From contig NZ_JAERRJ010000020.1 of NCBI RefSeq assembly GCF_016741815.1, positions 1-64,000 on the forward strand: a stretch of DNA of 64,000 nt. Reading direction: 5' to 3'. Under the pieces are notes generated by a model. That model ran no database searches. It saw nothing but the letters and a program-made list of their open reading frames with translations, and was not told the origin of the DNA. A program made the translations under genes and the position numbers. Source of the stretch: Nocardia acididurans. Its GTDB lineage: Bacteria > Actinomycetota > Actinomycetes > Mycobacteriales > Mycobacteriaceae. The stretch's first letter is position 1, and every line of letters begins with the position of its first letter. Positions 54,347-62,183 of this stretch are shown here, one piece after another.

Positions 54347-55019
54347 ACGAGACCGCCTGCACCGTCTGGACTTTGGCGGCCGGGTCGGGAATGAGCAGAC
54401 GCCAGTCGTCGGAGAGCCAGACCACGGTGGCGGTGTTGGCGGTGATGCTGGCGTCCGGGTAGGTGGAGTAGATGACTATCTCGGCGCGGGCGTCGGCGTA
54501 GGTGTTCACCTTGTAGGCGGTGATGGTGGGGGCCGTCGCCGGATCCGCGGGAGTGGTGATGGACAGCAGGGCGCGGGCGATGACCCAGCTGTCCTTGCCG
54601 GGTCCGGGCATGAGCGACTGCGCCGCCATGCGGGGCCAGGAGCCGTCCGGAGACAGGGAGACGCGGAGCGTGTGGTGGATGGCCGCCAGCACCGCGCCCT
54701 GCGGGGAGTGGCTGTAGCCGAGGGCGGATTCGGCGATCTTGGTGGGGCCCTCCTGGGCGAAGGGGAGCTGCACGCCCTGCCATGCCTCCCAGCGGAGTTC
54801 GGCCGGCGGGCGAGTGGGGTCGGGGGGTGTCGTGGAGGTGGTGGTGGGCGTGGCGACCACGGCGGGGTCGGGGGCGCCGCAGGCCGCGGTGGCCAGCAGG
54901 GCGGCCAACGCGCAGGTCAGCAGGAGTGCCGCACGTGGCCGGAGGGCTCGGACCGGGCGCGGCCGGGAGGACGGGGCCGAGAGCGGCTCCGGTCGCGGAA
55001 TGATTGCTGGTGTGCGCAT
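54306..55019 (-). CDS. DUF8175-like exported or membrane-anchored protein
   Basis: A 237-residue protein with an N-terminal cytosolic basic stretch and one hydrophobic segment (ALLLTCALAALLATAACGAP), a possible weak lipobox. The outer domain (YSHSPQGAVLAAIHHTLRVS, WVIARALLSI, VVWLSDDWRLLIPDP) is like DUF8175 proteins of actinobacterial conjugation-type loci. It diverges from the next module across 331 bp. Confidence 0.65.
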   Translation of the reverse strand: MRTPAIIPRPEPLSAPSSRPRPVRALRPRAALLLTCALAALLATAACGAPDPAVVATPTTTSTTPPDPTRPPAELRWEAWQGVQLPFAQEGPTKIAESALGYSHSPQGAVLAAIHHTLRVSLSPDGSWPRMAAQSLMPGPGKDSWVIARALLSITTPADPATAPTITAYKVNTYADARAEIVIYSTYPDASITANTATVVWLSDDWRLLIPDPAAKVQTVQAVSFIPFDVVRLEHPQ

Positions 55020-55350
55020 GTGGACCCCTCCTGCAAACCCACCGCTATCGAAAGCCGTTGCCGGGGCGGGGCTGTCGGGCGGTCGGAATGATCCTAGGGG
55101 GTGGGATTGGGAAAGGGGTGGTCGAACAAGGGAATTCGAACCTACTCGTCCGTATCCAGTTGCCTGCCCGGAGATTCGGGTACCATCATGCGCGGCAACA
55201 ACATCATCGCAGGTGACGGGGACTCATCGCGAGGTTTTGGCAGGGATTCCTGAAGTCATCTGCGGCGGTGTCGCCGGTAGCGGTGGGCGCTCGCTGGGTC
55301 GGGGGCGCGCGACCGGCGAAAACAGCCGGGGAAAACAAGGGGTTCCGGAA
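55020..55350 (+). other. Long non-coding leader upstream of the conjugation-like module
   Basis: No coding gene is supported here. A CGCCGGT (55272-55278) / ACCGGCG (55312-55318) pair encloses a GC-rich loop and is followed by GAAAA, suggesting a structured 5' leader or regulatory stem. It was not matched to any known riboswitch. A -10-like TACCAT occurs near 55180. Confidence 0.45.
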
Positions 55351-56568
55351 ATGACCGTCAGACGTAAATTGACCGCTCTATCGGTGTTACCGGTAATGCT
55401 CGCCGCGGGCCAGGGGGTGGCAGCGGCGGCGCCGGGACAGCCGGGGCTTGCGGTTCCAGGGGAAGGGCAACCGGGGTTGAGCGAAGCGCCACAGGCGCCC
55501 GCACAACCCGCTCCGCCGAGTCTTGCTGATTACATCCCTGATCCGCCTGTCGCGCCGCCCAATCGGCCGCGACCGCAGCAGCAGACTCAGCCGGACACGA
55601 ATACGCTGGTACAGCCGAGAGTGACGGAGCCCGATACGTCGGGCGGTGACGGCGGGGGCGAAGCGACTGTTGAAGAGCCGCAAGCGCCTCCGAGCGATGG
55701 GCAGGCGGTTATGCCGTCGGACCCGCACAAGCTGCGAGTTGGCAACGGCACCGTCCAACTACCGGACTTTGTCGATGAGAAGACGCGAAACAAGGCGCAG
55801 GCATACCTTGACATGGCGGAGTGGCAGACCGCCGCTTTCTATGACAGCCTCGGGTTCTCGCGTGAGGACTCCGACCGTATGGCTGCTTCCGGCCAACTTG
55901 GGGCCATCGCCGCAAGTGCGGTTGGAGTCGGTGCGGCGGTTGCGGGTTGCGGTGTTGGCGCTGTTGTCGGCGCTGTGGCTGGAGCCGCGATAGCCGGAAT
56001 CCCGACAGCGGGAATCATGGCACCGGCGGGCGCGATTGTCGGTGGTACCGCAGGGTGCATCGGTGGCGGCGCTCTGGTCGGCTTCCCGCTTGTGATTGCG
56101 GGTGGTGCTGTAGCCATCCTCGCGGGCCAACTGTTCAGCGGCGGCGACGCCACCCAGCCGCCGCCGACTATCCCAGCGGCACTCGAAATCTCGGCGGCAG
56201 CTCCGGTTTCGGACGCCGCTCCGGGGACCGGTGCACCCGCACTCCCCCTCGTGAATGTCAGCGCCCCTGTCGCCGAGATCGCCGCGCCCATCATCGAGGC
56301 GGCCGCGCCCATCGTGGAGGCGGCCGCGCCGATCATCGAGCAGGCGAACACCGTGGTGGAGCAGTTCACCGAGCAGGCCGGTGCGGTGGTCGAGCAGGTC
56401 GCCTATCAGCCGAATCCCGTAGTCGAGCAGGTGAACACGGTGGTCGAGCAGGTGGTGGAAAACGTTGAGGTGCAGGTCGATTCCTTCCGGGCGGCCGTGT
56501 CCAACATGCCTCCGCTGGATCCCGGCGCGTTCCTCGCCGGGCTGCAGCCTGCCCCGCCGGTGGGCTGA
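55351..56568 (+). CDS. Secreted/membrane glycine-zipper protein with repeated AAPI(I/V)E units
   Basis: A 405-residue protein with a signal peptide (MTVRRKLTALSVLPVMLAAG, cleavage near AAA-PGQ). A Pro/Gln-rich region is followed by a hydrophobic Gly/Ala-rich segment (AVGVGAAVAGCGVGAVVGAV and continuing), like a glycine zipper that inserts in membranes. After it come short repeats (IIEAAAPIVEAAAPIIE and VVEQ units) likely to form helices. ATG 55351 follows a purine-rich site. It heads a + strand module that includes a MinD-like protein and a cutinase. No homolog is recognised. Confidence 0.72.
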   Translation: MTVRRKLTALSVLPVMLAAGQGVAAAAPGQPGLAVPGEGQPGLSEAPQAPAQPAPPSLADYIPDPPVAPPNRPRPQQQTQPDTNTLVQPRVTEPDTSGGDGGGEATVEEPQAPPSDGQAVMPSDPHKLRVGNGTVQLPDFVDEKTRNKAQAYLDMAEWQTAAFYDSLGFSREDSDRMAASGQLGAIAASAVGVGAAVAGCGVGAVVGAVAGAAIAGIPTAGIMAPAGAIVGGTAGCIGGGALVGFPLVIAGGAVAILAGQLFSGGDATQPPPTIPAALEISAAAPVSDAAPGTGAPALPLVNVSAPVAEIAAPIIEAAAPIVEAAAPIIEQANTVVEQFTEQAGAVVEQVAYQPNPVVEQVNTVVEQVVENVEVQVDSFRAAVSNMPPLDPGAFLAGLQPAPPVG

Positions 56569-56586
56569 TCGCCGAGGGGTAGTGCT

Positions 56587-57378
56587 GTGATCGAACAGGA
56601 GGATGCCACTGCGGCGCGCCCACCGATGCCCGCTATGCCCGTTCCGGAGGATTCCGGGGCGACGGGTGAGCAGGGCACGCCGGGGTGGGCGCAGTGGCTG
56701 AACGACGATCCCGCCGCGCCCGCCGTGGATCCGGGGAAGCGTAGATCCCGGTCCACGGTGGCCGAACTGCTGGCCGAGGATCCCATGGCCCCGCTCGTCG
56801 TGGAGGCGCGCCGGCGGGCGGCCGCGGCCCGGCACAAGCGGCAGGTGCGCGACCGCGTGGTGTGGAGCGCGGTGCTGGTGCTGCTGGTGGCCGTGTCGAT
56901 CATCGGCTTGGTGAAATCCACCGGCGGGGAAGAGGATCCGGCGGCGGTCGCGCCGCCGCCGGAAAGCTCGCAGACCAGCCCGGTGGCGAATCAGCCCGGC
57001 CTGCAGACCTGGTGCCGGGAGACCACCGTCGACGGCCGGATCAGCGGCGCGGGCGAAGGGGACCTGACCTCCGCCACCGGGGTCATCCTGCGGCTCGAAT
57101 ACGCGTGGTACGTGCTGCGCGATCCGCTGGCGGTGCGGGCGCTGCTCACCCCGGACGCCCGCGTCGCCTCCGAACAGGCCACGCGCGAGGCGATTTCGGG
57201 GATTCCGGCGGGCACCCAGCACTGTGTCACCATCACCCCGCTCGCCCCCGACCGCTGGGACGTCACCGTCGGCGAGCGACATGTCGACGGCACCCAGGCC
57301 TCCTGGCAGCAGATCATGACCACCACCGTGCGGGACGGGCAGGTGCGCATCAGCGCCATCATCGCGGGCACGGAGTGA
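56587..57378 (+). CDS. DUF8176-like single-pass membrane protein
   Basis: A 263-residue protein: Pro-rich cytosolic part, transmembrane segment (VVWSAVLVLLVAVSIIGLV), then an outer domain with LEYAWYVLRDPLAVRALLTP and IPAGTQHCVTITPLAPDRWD. The outer domain is paralogous to the protein at 60587-61441 (shared IPAGxxHCVxI, ExHxDGTxxxW and VxDG/VGDK strands). GTG start. Similar proteins (DUF8176) occur in actinobacterial secretion/conjugation loci and may be assembly factors. Confidence 0.72.
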   Translation: MIEQEDATAARPPMPAMPVPEDSGATGEQGTPGWAQWLNDDPAAPAVDPGKRRSRSTVAELLAEDPMAPLVVEARRRAAAARHKRQVRDRVVWSAVLVLLVAVSIIGLVKSTGGEEDPAAVAPPPESSQTSPVANQPGLQTWCRETTVDGRISGAGEGDLTSATGVILRLEYAWYVLRDPLAVRALLTPDARVASEQATREAISGIPAGTQHCVTITPLAPDRWDVTVGERHVDGTQASWQQIMTTTVRDGQVRISAIIAGTE

Positions 57379-57382
57379 TGCG

Positions 57383-58252
57383 ATGGTGGATATCGACGAC
57401 CTCATCCGGCGGGTGACCGAAACCACCACGCCCGCACCGGAACCGGCGCCTGTCAAGCCCCCCGCCGGAAAACCCACCGACCCGGTGCCGCTGCGCGGCG
57501 GACAGGGTCGGCTGGTGCGGGCGGCGGTGCCGTCGGTGCTGGTGCTCGGCGGATCCGGATCCTCGGGGGCGTCGACCACCGCGCTCGGCCTGGCGGCCGC
57601 GGCCGCCGTCGACAGTGAGGGCGAAGTGTGGCCGGTGGCGGTCGACGCCACCCTCGGCGGCGGTGACCTCGCCTTACGCGGCTGCGATGTCGCGCCACCG
57701 GTGGGATCGGTCCAGAGTTGGCTCAGCACACCGTATCCCGAGCTGGCCTCCACGGTCGGCGCGTGCGCGGGCCGGACCAGTACCGGGGTCCGGGTTCTGC
57801 CGCGCGGGCCGGAAGCCCTGCCGCGCAGGGAAACTCTGCTGTCGATCGCACGCAACCTCGAAACCGCCGGATTGCTGGCGGTTTTCGACGCCGGAGCCCC
57901 GGTTACCAGCCGGCTGGCCGCTCCCCTGCTCGCCGATCCACGGGTGGGGCTGGTGATCACCGTCGCGGCCCGGCCCGACGCCGTCAACCGGCTGCAACCG
58001 GCGCTGCAGTGGCTGGACGAGAACTTCAGCGAATTCGTGGTCGGGGACGCGGTGATCGTGGTGACCGAACAGACACCGGGCACCGCGGCGGGCGTGATCG
58101 GGCATGTGCGTACGCATTTGGGGTCGTGGGTGCGGGAGGTGGTGGCGGTGCCGTTCGACCTCCAGCTGGCCACCGGCGGCGTGATCGCCTGGCATCGGCT
58201 CGCCGCCGAGACCCGCGACGCCTATCTCGCGCTGCTGGGAGCCCTGCGATGA
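57383..58252 (+). CDS. MinD/ParA-like protein with lysine-free P-loop
   Basis: A 289-residue protein with a SIMIBI/MinD-like fold. The P-loop position reads GGSGSSGASTTA (residues 56-67) instead of KGGxGKST, so the Walker lysine is missing. VWPVAVDATLGGGDLALRG resembles the following deviant Walker region and VVVTEQTPGTAAGVIGH a later strand. Nucleotide hydrolysis is doubtful. It may be a structural or regulatory pseudo-ATPase. It is joined to the next gene by an overlap (58249/58252). Confidence 0.75.
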   Translation: MVDIDDLIRRVTETTTPAPEPAPVKPPAGKPTDPVPLRGGQGRLVRAAVPSVLVLGGSGSSGASTTALGLAAAAAVDSEGEVWPVAVDATLGGGDLALRGCDVAPPVGSVQSWLSTPYPELASTVGACAGRTSTGVRVLPRGPEALPRRETLLSIARNLETAGLLAVFDAGAPVTSRLAAPLLADPRVGLVITVAARPDAVNRLQPALQWLDENFSEFVVGDAVIVVTEQTPGTAAGVIGHVRTHLGSWVREVVAVPFDLQLATGGVIAWHRLAAETRDAYLALLGALR

Positions 58253-58881
58253 CGGCGCTGCGGATTCCACCGGTGCCCATGTGGCAGCGGGCCGTGCCGA
58301 CCCGGTTGGGGCGGCCGCCCCTGCTGTGGCTGGTGGGCGTGCACGGCGGGGCGGGCGTGAGCAGCCTGGCCGCGAGCATGGACTGGGCGGGTGACGCCGG
58401 ACAGCGCTGGCCCGCACGCATCGGCGTCGGCGCGGATATGGATTCACCGCTGGTGGTGCTGGTGGCACGCAGTCATATGCGCGGGGTGAACGCGCTGCAG
58501 CGGGCGCTGCTGGCGCACAAGCACGAGGCCACGCCGGCCGGGAGCCAGGTGGTCGGGGTGATCACGGTGGCCGATTCGGCACGGCCGCTGCCGGTTCCGG
58601 TGGCCGACCGGCGCGACGACGTCGAAGCCCTGGCGCTCGAACTCGGCGCGCAGCCCTGGCGGCTGGGCTGGCTGGAACAGTGGCGCGCCCTCGAACCACA
58701 GGACATGGCGGCCTGGCATCCGGTCGCCGGCAGTACCCCGCTCGACGACGGAGACCCCACCCGCACTCCCCCGCAACCGGTTCGGCTGCTGGCCGAGCTG
58801 ATCCTCGCCACGGCCCGCGCGGCCGGGGCGAAGATCACCGCACGCGCGCATCATCAGGGCGCAGAATCCGCGAGCCCATAA
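58249..58881 (+). CDS. DUF6668-like protein, degenerate P-loop
   Basis: A 210-residue protein. LWLVGVHGGAGVSSLAASM is P-loop-like (HGGAGVSS) but lacks the lysine, as in its upstream neighbour. VVGVITVADSARPLPVPVAD follows. The pattern matches DUF6668 proteins known next to conjugation/type-IV-secretion-like genes in actinobacteria. The overlap with the MinD-like gene suggests a complex of two inactive P-loop proteins. Confidence 0.7.
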   Translation: MTALRIPPVPMWQRAVPTRLGRPPLLWLVGVHGGAGVSSLAASMDWAGDAGQRWPARIGVGADMDSPLVVLVARSHMRGVNALQRALLAHKHEATPAGSQVVGVITVADSARPLPVPVADRRDDVEALALELGAQPWRLGWLEQWRALEPQDMAAWHPVAGSTPLDDGDPTRTPPQPVRLLAELILATARAAGAKITARAHHQGAESASP

Positions 58882-58898
58882 CCTGAACGAGGTGTGAC

Positions 58899-60590
58899 GT
58901 GGCCCGAAAAACCCTGTCCACAGCCTGGATTCGACATTCCCTACTGAGCGCCGCCGTCTGTGTGATCACGGTGGCGGGCCTCGGCGTGGCCGTCGCCGCG
59001 CCCTCCGACGTCTCGGTGCCCATCGAGAAATGCCCGGCGCTGTTCGCGCTCGGCATCCAGGGCACCGGGCAATCCTCGCCCGACGCCGAGGTGACCACCG
59101 ATACGGGCATGCTGTCCACCGTCTTCCGGCCCATGATGGCCGGCGCGGACGGGCTCGTCGACCGCGTCTACGTACCCTACGAGTCGTCGTTCGGCGGTGC
59201 GGTGTCCTCGGATACGACGCCCTACGCGCAGTCGGTGGCCAACGGGCTCACCCGGCTGCGGTCCATGGCGAAGCAGGTGGCGGAGCGGTGCGGCAGCACG
59301 CGGCTGGCCATCGCGGGGTATTCGCAAGGGGCGCACGTGGCTTCGCTGTTCGCCCAGGAGGTCGGACAGGGTAAGGGCGCGGTGTCCGCCGACCGGGTGG
59401 CCGGGGTCGCCCTGTTCGGGGATCCGACCCGCAATGCCGGGGAGCAACTGTTCCCCGGCAAGTCCGGGCAGACCTCGCCCGATCCCGCGCCCGGGACCTC
59501 CGGCACCGCGGTGGCGGCCCTGGAGACGCCGCCGTCGAATACCGAATCGGCGACCGGCGGGGGTATCGGAACCGACGGCAAGACGGCCGATTTCGGCAGT
59601 CTCGCCGGACGCGTCGCCAATTTCTGCACCTCCGGCGATCTCGCCTGTGATTCGCCGACGGGTGCGCCGCTGCTCACCGCGGTCGCCAATATCGCGGGGC
59701 AGGTGCAACTTTCGGGCGGGGATCCGATCGCCTCACTGAAATCCATTGCCGAGGCGCTGGCTTTCACCTCGATCGAGACCTTCACCGATGTGGTGAACAA
59801 TGATATTCAAGGCGATTCGCTGGCCGATATCTCCTATGAGCCGACCAAAACTATTTCGCAGCGGCTGGCCGAAGCCTCCTCGCCGCTCACCACACCCGAT
59901 TGGTCGAGCGCGCTGCAGGCCCTGCTGAAAGTCGGCACCATCGCGCTGAATTCGGTGGTGACCGTGGTGAAGTCCCTGCTCACGCCCACCAATATCGCCG
60001 AGATCGCCACCGCGGGACTCGCCAATCCGATCGCCGGTCTGGCCGTGCTGGGCACCAAGGTCGTCAGCGCTGTCACGCAATTGGTGCAGCCGACCACCGT
60101 CAGCAATCTGGTGACCTCGGCGTTCACGGCCGTCACCGAGAACATCACCGACAACAAGGATCTACTCGACGCCACCACCTGGGTCCGGTATTGGAACACC
60201 TCGCAGAAGCACGATTACGCGAATGTGGCCGGAGCCGAATTCGGCGAGAGCCCAGCGGCATACGTGGGCAATTGGTTCGCGGCCCTGGCGCAGGATCTGT
60301 CCGGCTCGGCCGCGGTGGGCGCGACGCCCAGCGGCGGAAGTGACCGCACCGGTGCGGGATTGACTTTCGGCGACAGCAGTTCGGTCACCGTCACCACCTC
60401 CCCCGGCGGGCAATTCCCGCTCGGCGGAACGGTATCCGGCACCAATCCGGTGACCACCACCATCACCAGCGGTATGCCGTTGATCGACACCTCCGCGACT
60501 GTCGGCACCACCACCGGGAACCCCACCACCACCGGGAACGGCAATGCCGTCGTCATTCCCGGCTCCACCGCACCGCAGGCCACCCGATGA
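58899..60590 (+). CDS. Secreted cutinase-family serine hydrolase with long C-terminal extension
   Basis: A 563-residue protein with a signal peptide (HSLLSAAVCVITVAGLGVAV). The N-terminal ~210 residues are a cutinase: CPALFALGIQGTGQSSPDAE, nucleophile elbow IAGYSQGAH, GVALFGDPTRN and FCTSGDLACDSP with the likely Asp. The His region is probably KHDYANVAG after residue 400, because a 180-residue hydrophobic insert lies between. Cutinases cleave esters, including envelope mycolates. The C-terminus is Thr/Ser-rich. It starts at GTG 58899. Confidence 0.87.
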   Translation: MARKTLSTAWIRHSLLSAAVCVITVAGLGVAVAAPSDVSVPIEKCPALFALGIQGTGQSSPDAEVTTDTGMLSTVFRPMMAGADGLVDRVYVPYESSFGGAVSSDTTPYAQSVANGLTRLRSMAKQVAERCGSTRLAIAGYSQGAHVASLFAQEVGQGKGAVSADRVAGVALFGDPTRNAGEQLFPGKSGQTSPDPAPGTSGTAVAALETPPSNTESATGGGIGTDGKTADFGSLAGRVANFCTSGDLACDSPTGAPLLTAVANIAGQVQLSGGDPIASLKSIAEALAFTSIETFTDVVNNDIQGDSLADISYEPTKTISQRLAEASSPLTTPDWSSALQALLKVGTIALNSVVTVVKSLLTPTNIAEIATAGLANPIAGLAVLGTKVVSAVTQLVQPTTVSNLVTSAFTAVTENITDNKDLLDATTWVRYWNTSQKHDYANVAGAEFGESPAAYVGNWFAALAQDLSGSAAVGATPSGGSDRTGAGLTFGDSSSVTVTTSPGGQFPLGGTVSGTNPVTTTITSGMPLIDTSATVGTTTGNPTTTGNGNAVVIPGSTAPQATR

Positions 60591-61441
60591 CTCCGCCCGA
60601 CACCGACCCCAGCACCCCGCCGGACCACGACAACTACACCGGGAACTGGGCCGACTGGATCGCCTCGGCCCCCGCCCCGGCACGCGGGCGCGGCGGCTAC
60701 GACGAGCACACCGGATTCGACGATTACGACGACGATCCGTACGACGACTGGGACGACGAGGACGAGCCACCGGAACCGGCCCCCGGGCGGGCGCCGGTCG
60801 GACGGCTCGCCCTGCAGGAACGCCGGGTCGCGGCGGCCCGGCATCGGCTCGGGGCGGCGGCCGCGCGCCGCGATTCCGACCGGTCCTGGGCGGTGCCGCT
60901 GCTCGGACTGCTCGCGGTCTTCGCGGTGGTGGCGGCCATCGCCGTGCAGGTCGCCAAGATGAGCTCCTCCGAGGAATCGGGCGCACCGCCCGCGGTGGCC
61001 CTTCCGAGCGCGGAGACCACCGGGGCGCAACCGGTGGCCGATCCCACCGGGGCCTGCCCGAGCGAGGTCAACGGGGAACATGTGCGCGGCAACGGGACCG
61101 GGTCCAACCGGTCCGGGGCCGAGGTCATCCTCGCCGTGCAGAGCCGGTACTACGCGGACCGTTCCGGGCAGAAGGTGCGGGAGATGTTCGCGCCCGACGC
61201 GGCCGCGCCCACCGCGGCGCAGATCCAGGCCGGGATCGACACCATCCCGGCCGGGAGTGCGCACTGCGTGCAGATCATGCCGGGGCCGTTCACCGGTCAG
61301 CTGATCATGGTGGTCACCGAGACGCATCCGGACGGGACGCGGCGCACCTGGCCGCCGCAGCTGGTGCTCACCACCCTGGTCGGCGATAAGTGGTACGTGG
61401 CCTCCATCGTGCCGCTGGAGGCGGACAGCACCCCGCGATAA
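60587..61441 (+). CDS. DUF8176-like single-pass membrane protein, paralog of the 56.6-kb gene
   Basis: A 284-residue protein with an acidic cytosolic N-terminus (YDDDPYDDWDDEDE), one transmembrane segment (VPLLGLLAVFAVVAAIAVQV) and an outer domain like that of the 56587-57378 protein (AEVILAVQSRYYADRSGQKV, AGIDTIPAGSAHCVQIMPGP). It overlaps the cutinase stop by 4 bases, so the two are translated together. It may help export or anchor the cutinase. Confidence 0.75.
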   Translation: MTPPDTDPSTPPDHDNYTGNWADWIASAPAPARGRGGYDEHTGFDDYDDDPYDDWDDEDEPPEPAPGRAPVGRLALQERRVAAARHRLGAAAARRDSDRSWAVPLLGLLAVFAVVAAIAVQVAKMSSSEESGAPPAVALPSAETTGAQPVADPTGACPSEVNGEHVRGNGTGSNRSGAEVILAVQSRYYADRSGQKVREMFAPDAAAPTAAQIQAGIDTIPAGSAHCVQIMPGPFTGQLIMVVTETHPDGTRRTWPPQLVLTTLVGDKWYVASIVPLEADSTPR

Positions 61442-61469
61442 CGGCGTGACCTGCTGGTTCCGCGGCGTT

Positions 61470-61499
61470 TTGGAAGTTCGGCAGGTCATCGGCTAATGT
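61470..61499 (+). promoter_or_regulatory. Promoter of tRNA-Gly copy 3
   Basis: TTGGAA and TAATGT are spaced by 18 bases. The flanking GGCTAATGTT and TCTCGTC repeat those of the 33-kb tRNA cluster. Confidence 0.7.
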
Positions 61500-61542
61500 T
61501 TCCTCTCGTCGCCGGGAGAGCCGAAAGGCCCGAACGAGACAC

Positions 61543-61615
61543 GCGGATGTAGCGCAGCTGGTAGCGCATCACCTTGCCAAGGTGAGGGTCGCGAGTTCGA
61601 ATCTCGTCATCCGCT
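61543..61615 (+). tRNA. tRNA-Gly(GCC), copy 3
   Basis: 73-nt cloverleaf with anticodon GCC, identical to the copy at 52410-52482. It sits alone inside the conjugation-like module, with its own promoter and terminator. Confidence 0.97.
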
Positions 61616-61619
61616 CAGC

Positions 61620-61652
61620 AAGGCCCCGATCTCCTTCCGAGATCGGGGCCTT
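61620..61652 (+). terminator. Intrinsic terminator after tRNA-Gly copy 3
   Basis: AAGGCCCCGATCTC / GAGATCGGGGCCTT forms a perfect 14-bp stem with a 5-base loop, followed by CTTCG, 5 bases after the tRNA. Confidence 0.85.
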
Positions 61653-61751
61653 CTTCGTGTTCCGGACCTTCCTCGCGAACCGCCCGAGTCTGAAACATCC
61701 TCGCGCCCAGTAGATCTCGCGCACATTAGCGCGCCGACCGGCCGAGTTTCC

Positions 61752-62069
61752 ATGTACCTTCATGAGGTGACCCTGCTCAGCGCTCTCACCGACACTGTGC
61801 TCGCCCACGACACCGTGCTGGCCCAGATCAGCAACCCGACCCCGGAGACACCCCCGGTGGCCGACAAGCTCATGCGCCTGGTTCGCTACTTCACCTGGTT
61901 CGTGCTGTTGTCCGGCATCATGGGTATCACCTACGCGGGCGGCCGCTTCGCGTGGGAGAAATGGAGCGGCGGCGGGCTCGCCTCGCCGAAGATGGTGGCC
62001 GGAGCCATGATCGGCGGCATCATCGCGACCAGCGCGGGCACCATCATGAACGCGGCGATCGGCAGTTAG
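61752..62069 (+). CDS. Small two-helix membrane protein, pilin-like in topology
   Basis: A 105-residue protein with two hydrophobic segments (YFTWFVLLSGIMGITYAGGR and MVAGAMIGGIIATSAGTIMN) and a short loop, the size and topology of VirB2/TrbC-type subunits or small T4SS membrane proteins. The start may be ATG 61752 or GTG 61767. The function is inferred from topology and neighbours. Confidence 0.6.
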   Translation: MYLHEVTLLSALTDTVLAHDTVLAQISNPTPETPPVADKLMRLVRYFTWFVLLSGIMGITYAGGRFAWEKWSGGGLASPKMVAGAMIGGIIATSAGTIMNAAIGS

Positions 62070-62183
62070 CGCCCGTAGCCGGGCCGGCGTCTCGAGCCCG
62101 GACACGAGCTCCGGTTCGCCCGGAGTTGTCGGTCGTCGCCGCTACGCTCGTCGAACAGACTGGCGAACACGGTAGGGGCCGCA

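Noticed and set aside
55020..55350. c-di-AMP (ydaO-type) riboswitch upstream of the 55.35-kb gene
   Set aside because: The leader lacks the conserved blocks expected of that class; only a generic stem was seen.
54306..61441. Type VII (ESX) secretion locus
   Set aside because: There are no WXG100 proteins, EccC-type ATPase or mycosin. The protein types fit a conjugation-like locus better.
33142..61615. tRNA genes as proven integration sites of a mobile island
   Set aside because: No integrase, relaxase or repeated tRNA 3'-end att fragment was found next to any of the tRNA genes, so only the duplication is reported.
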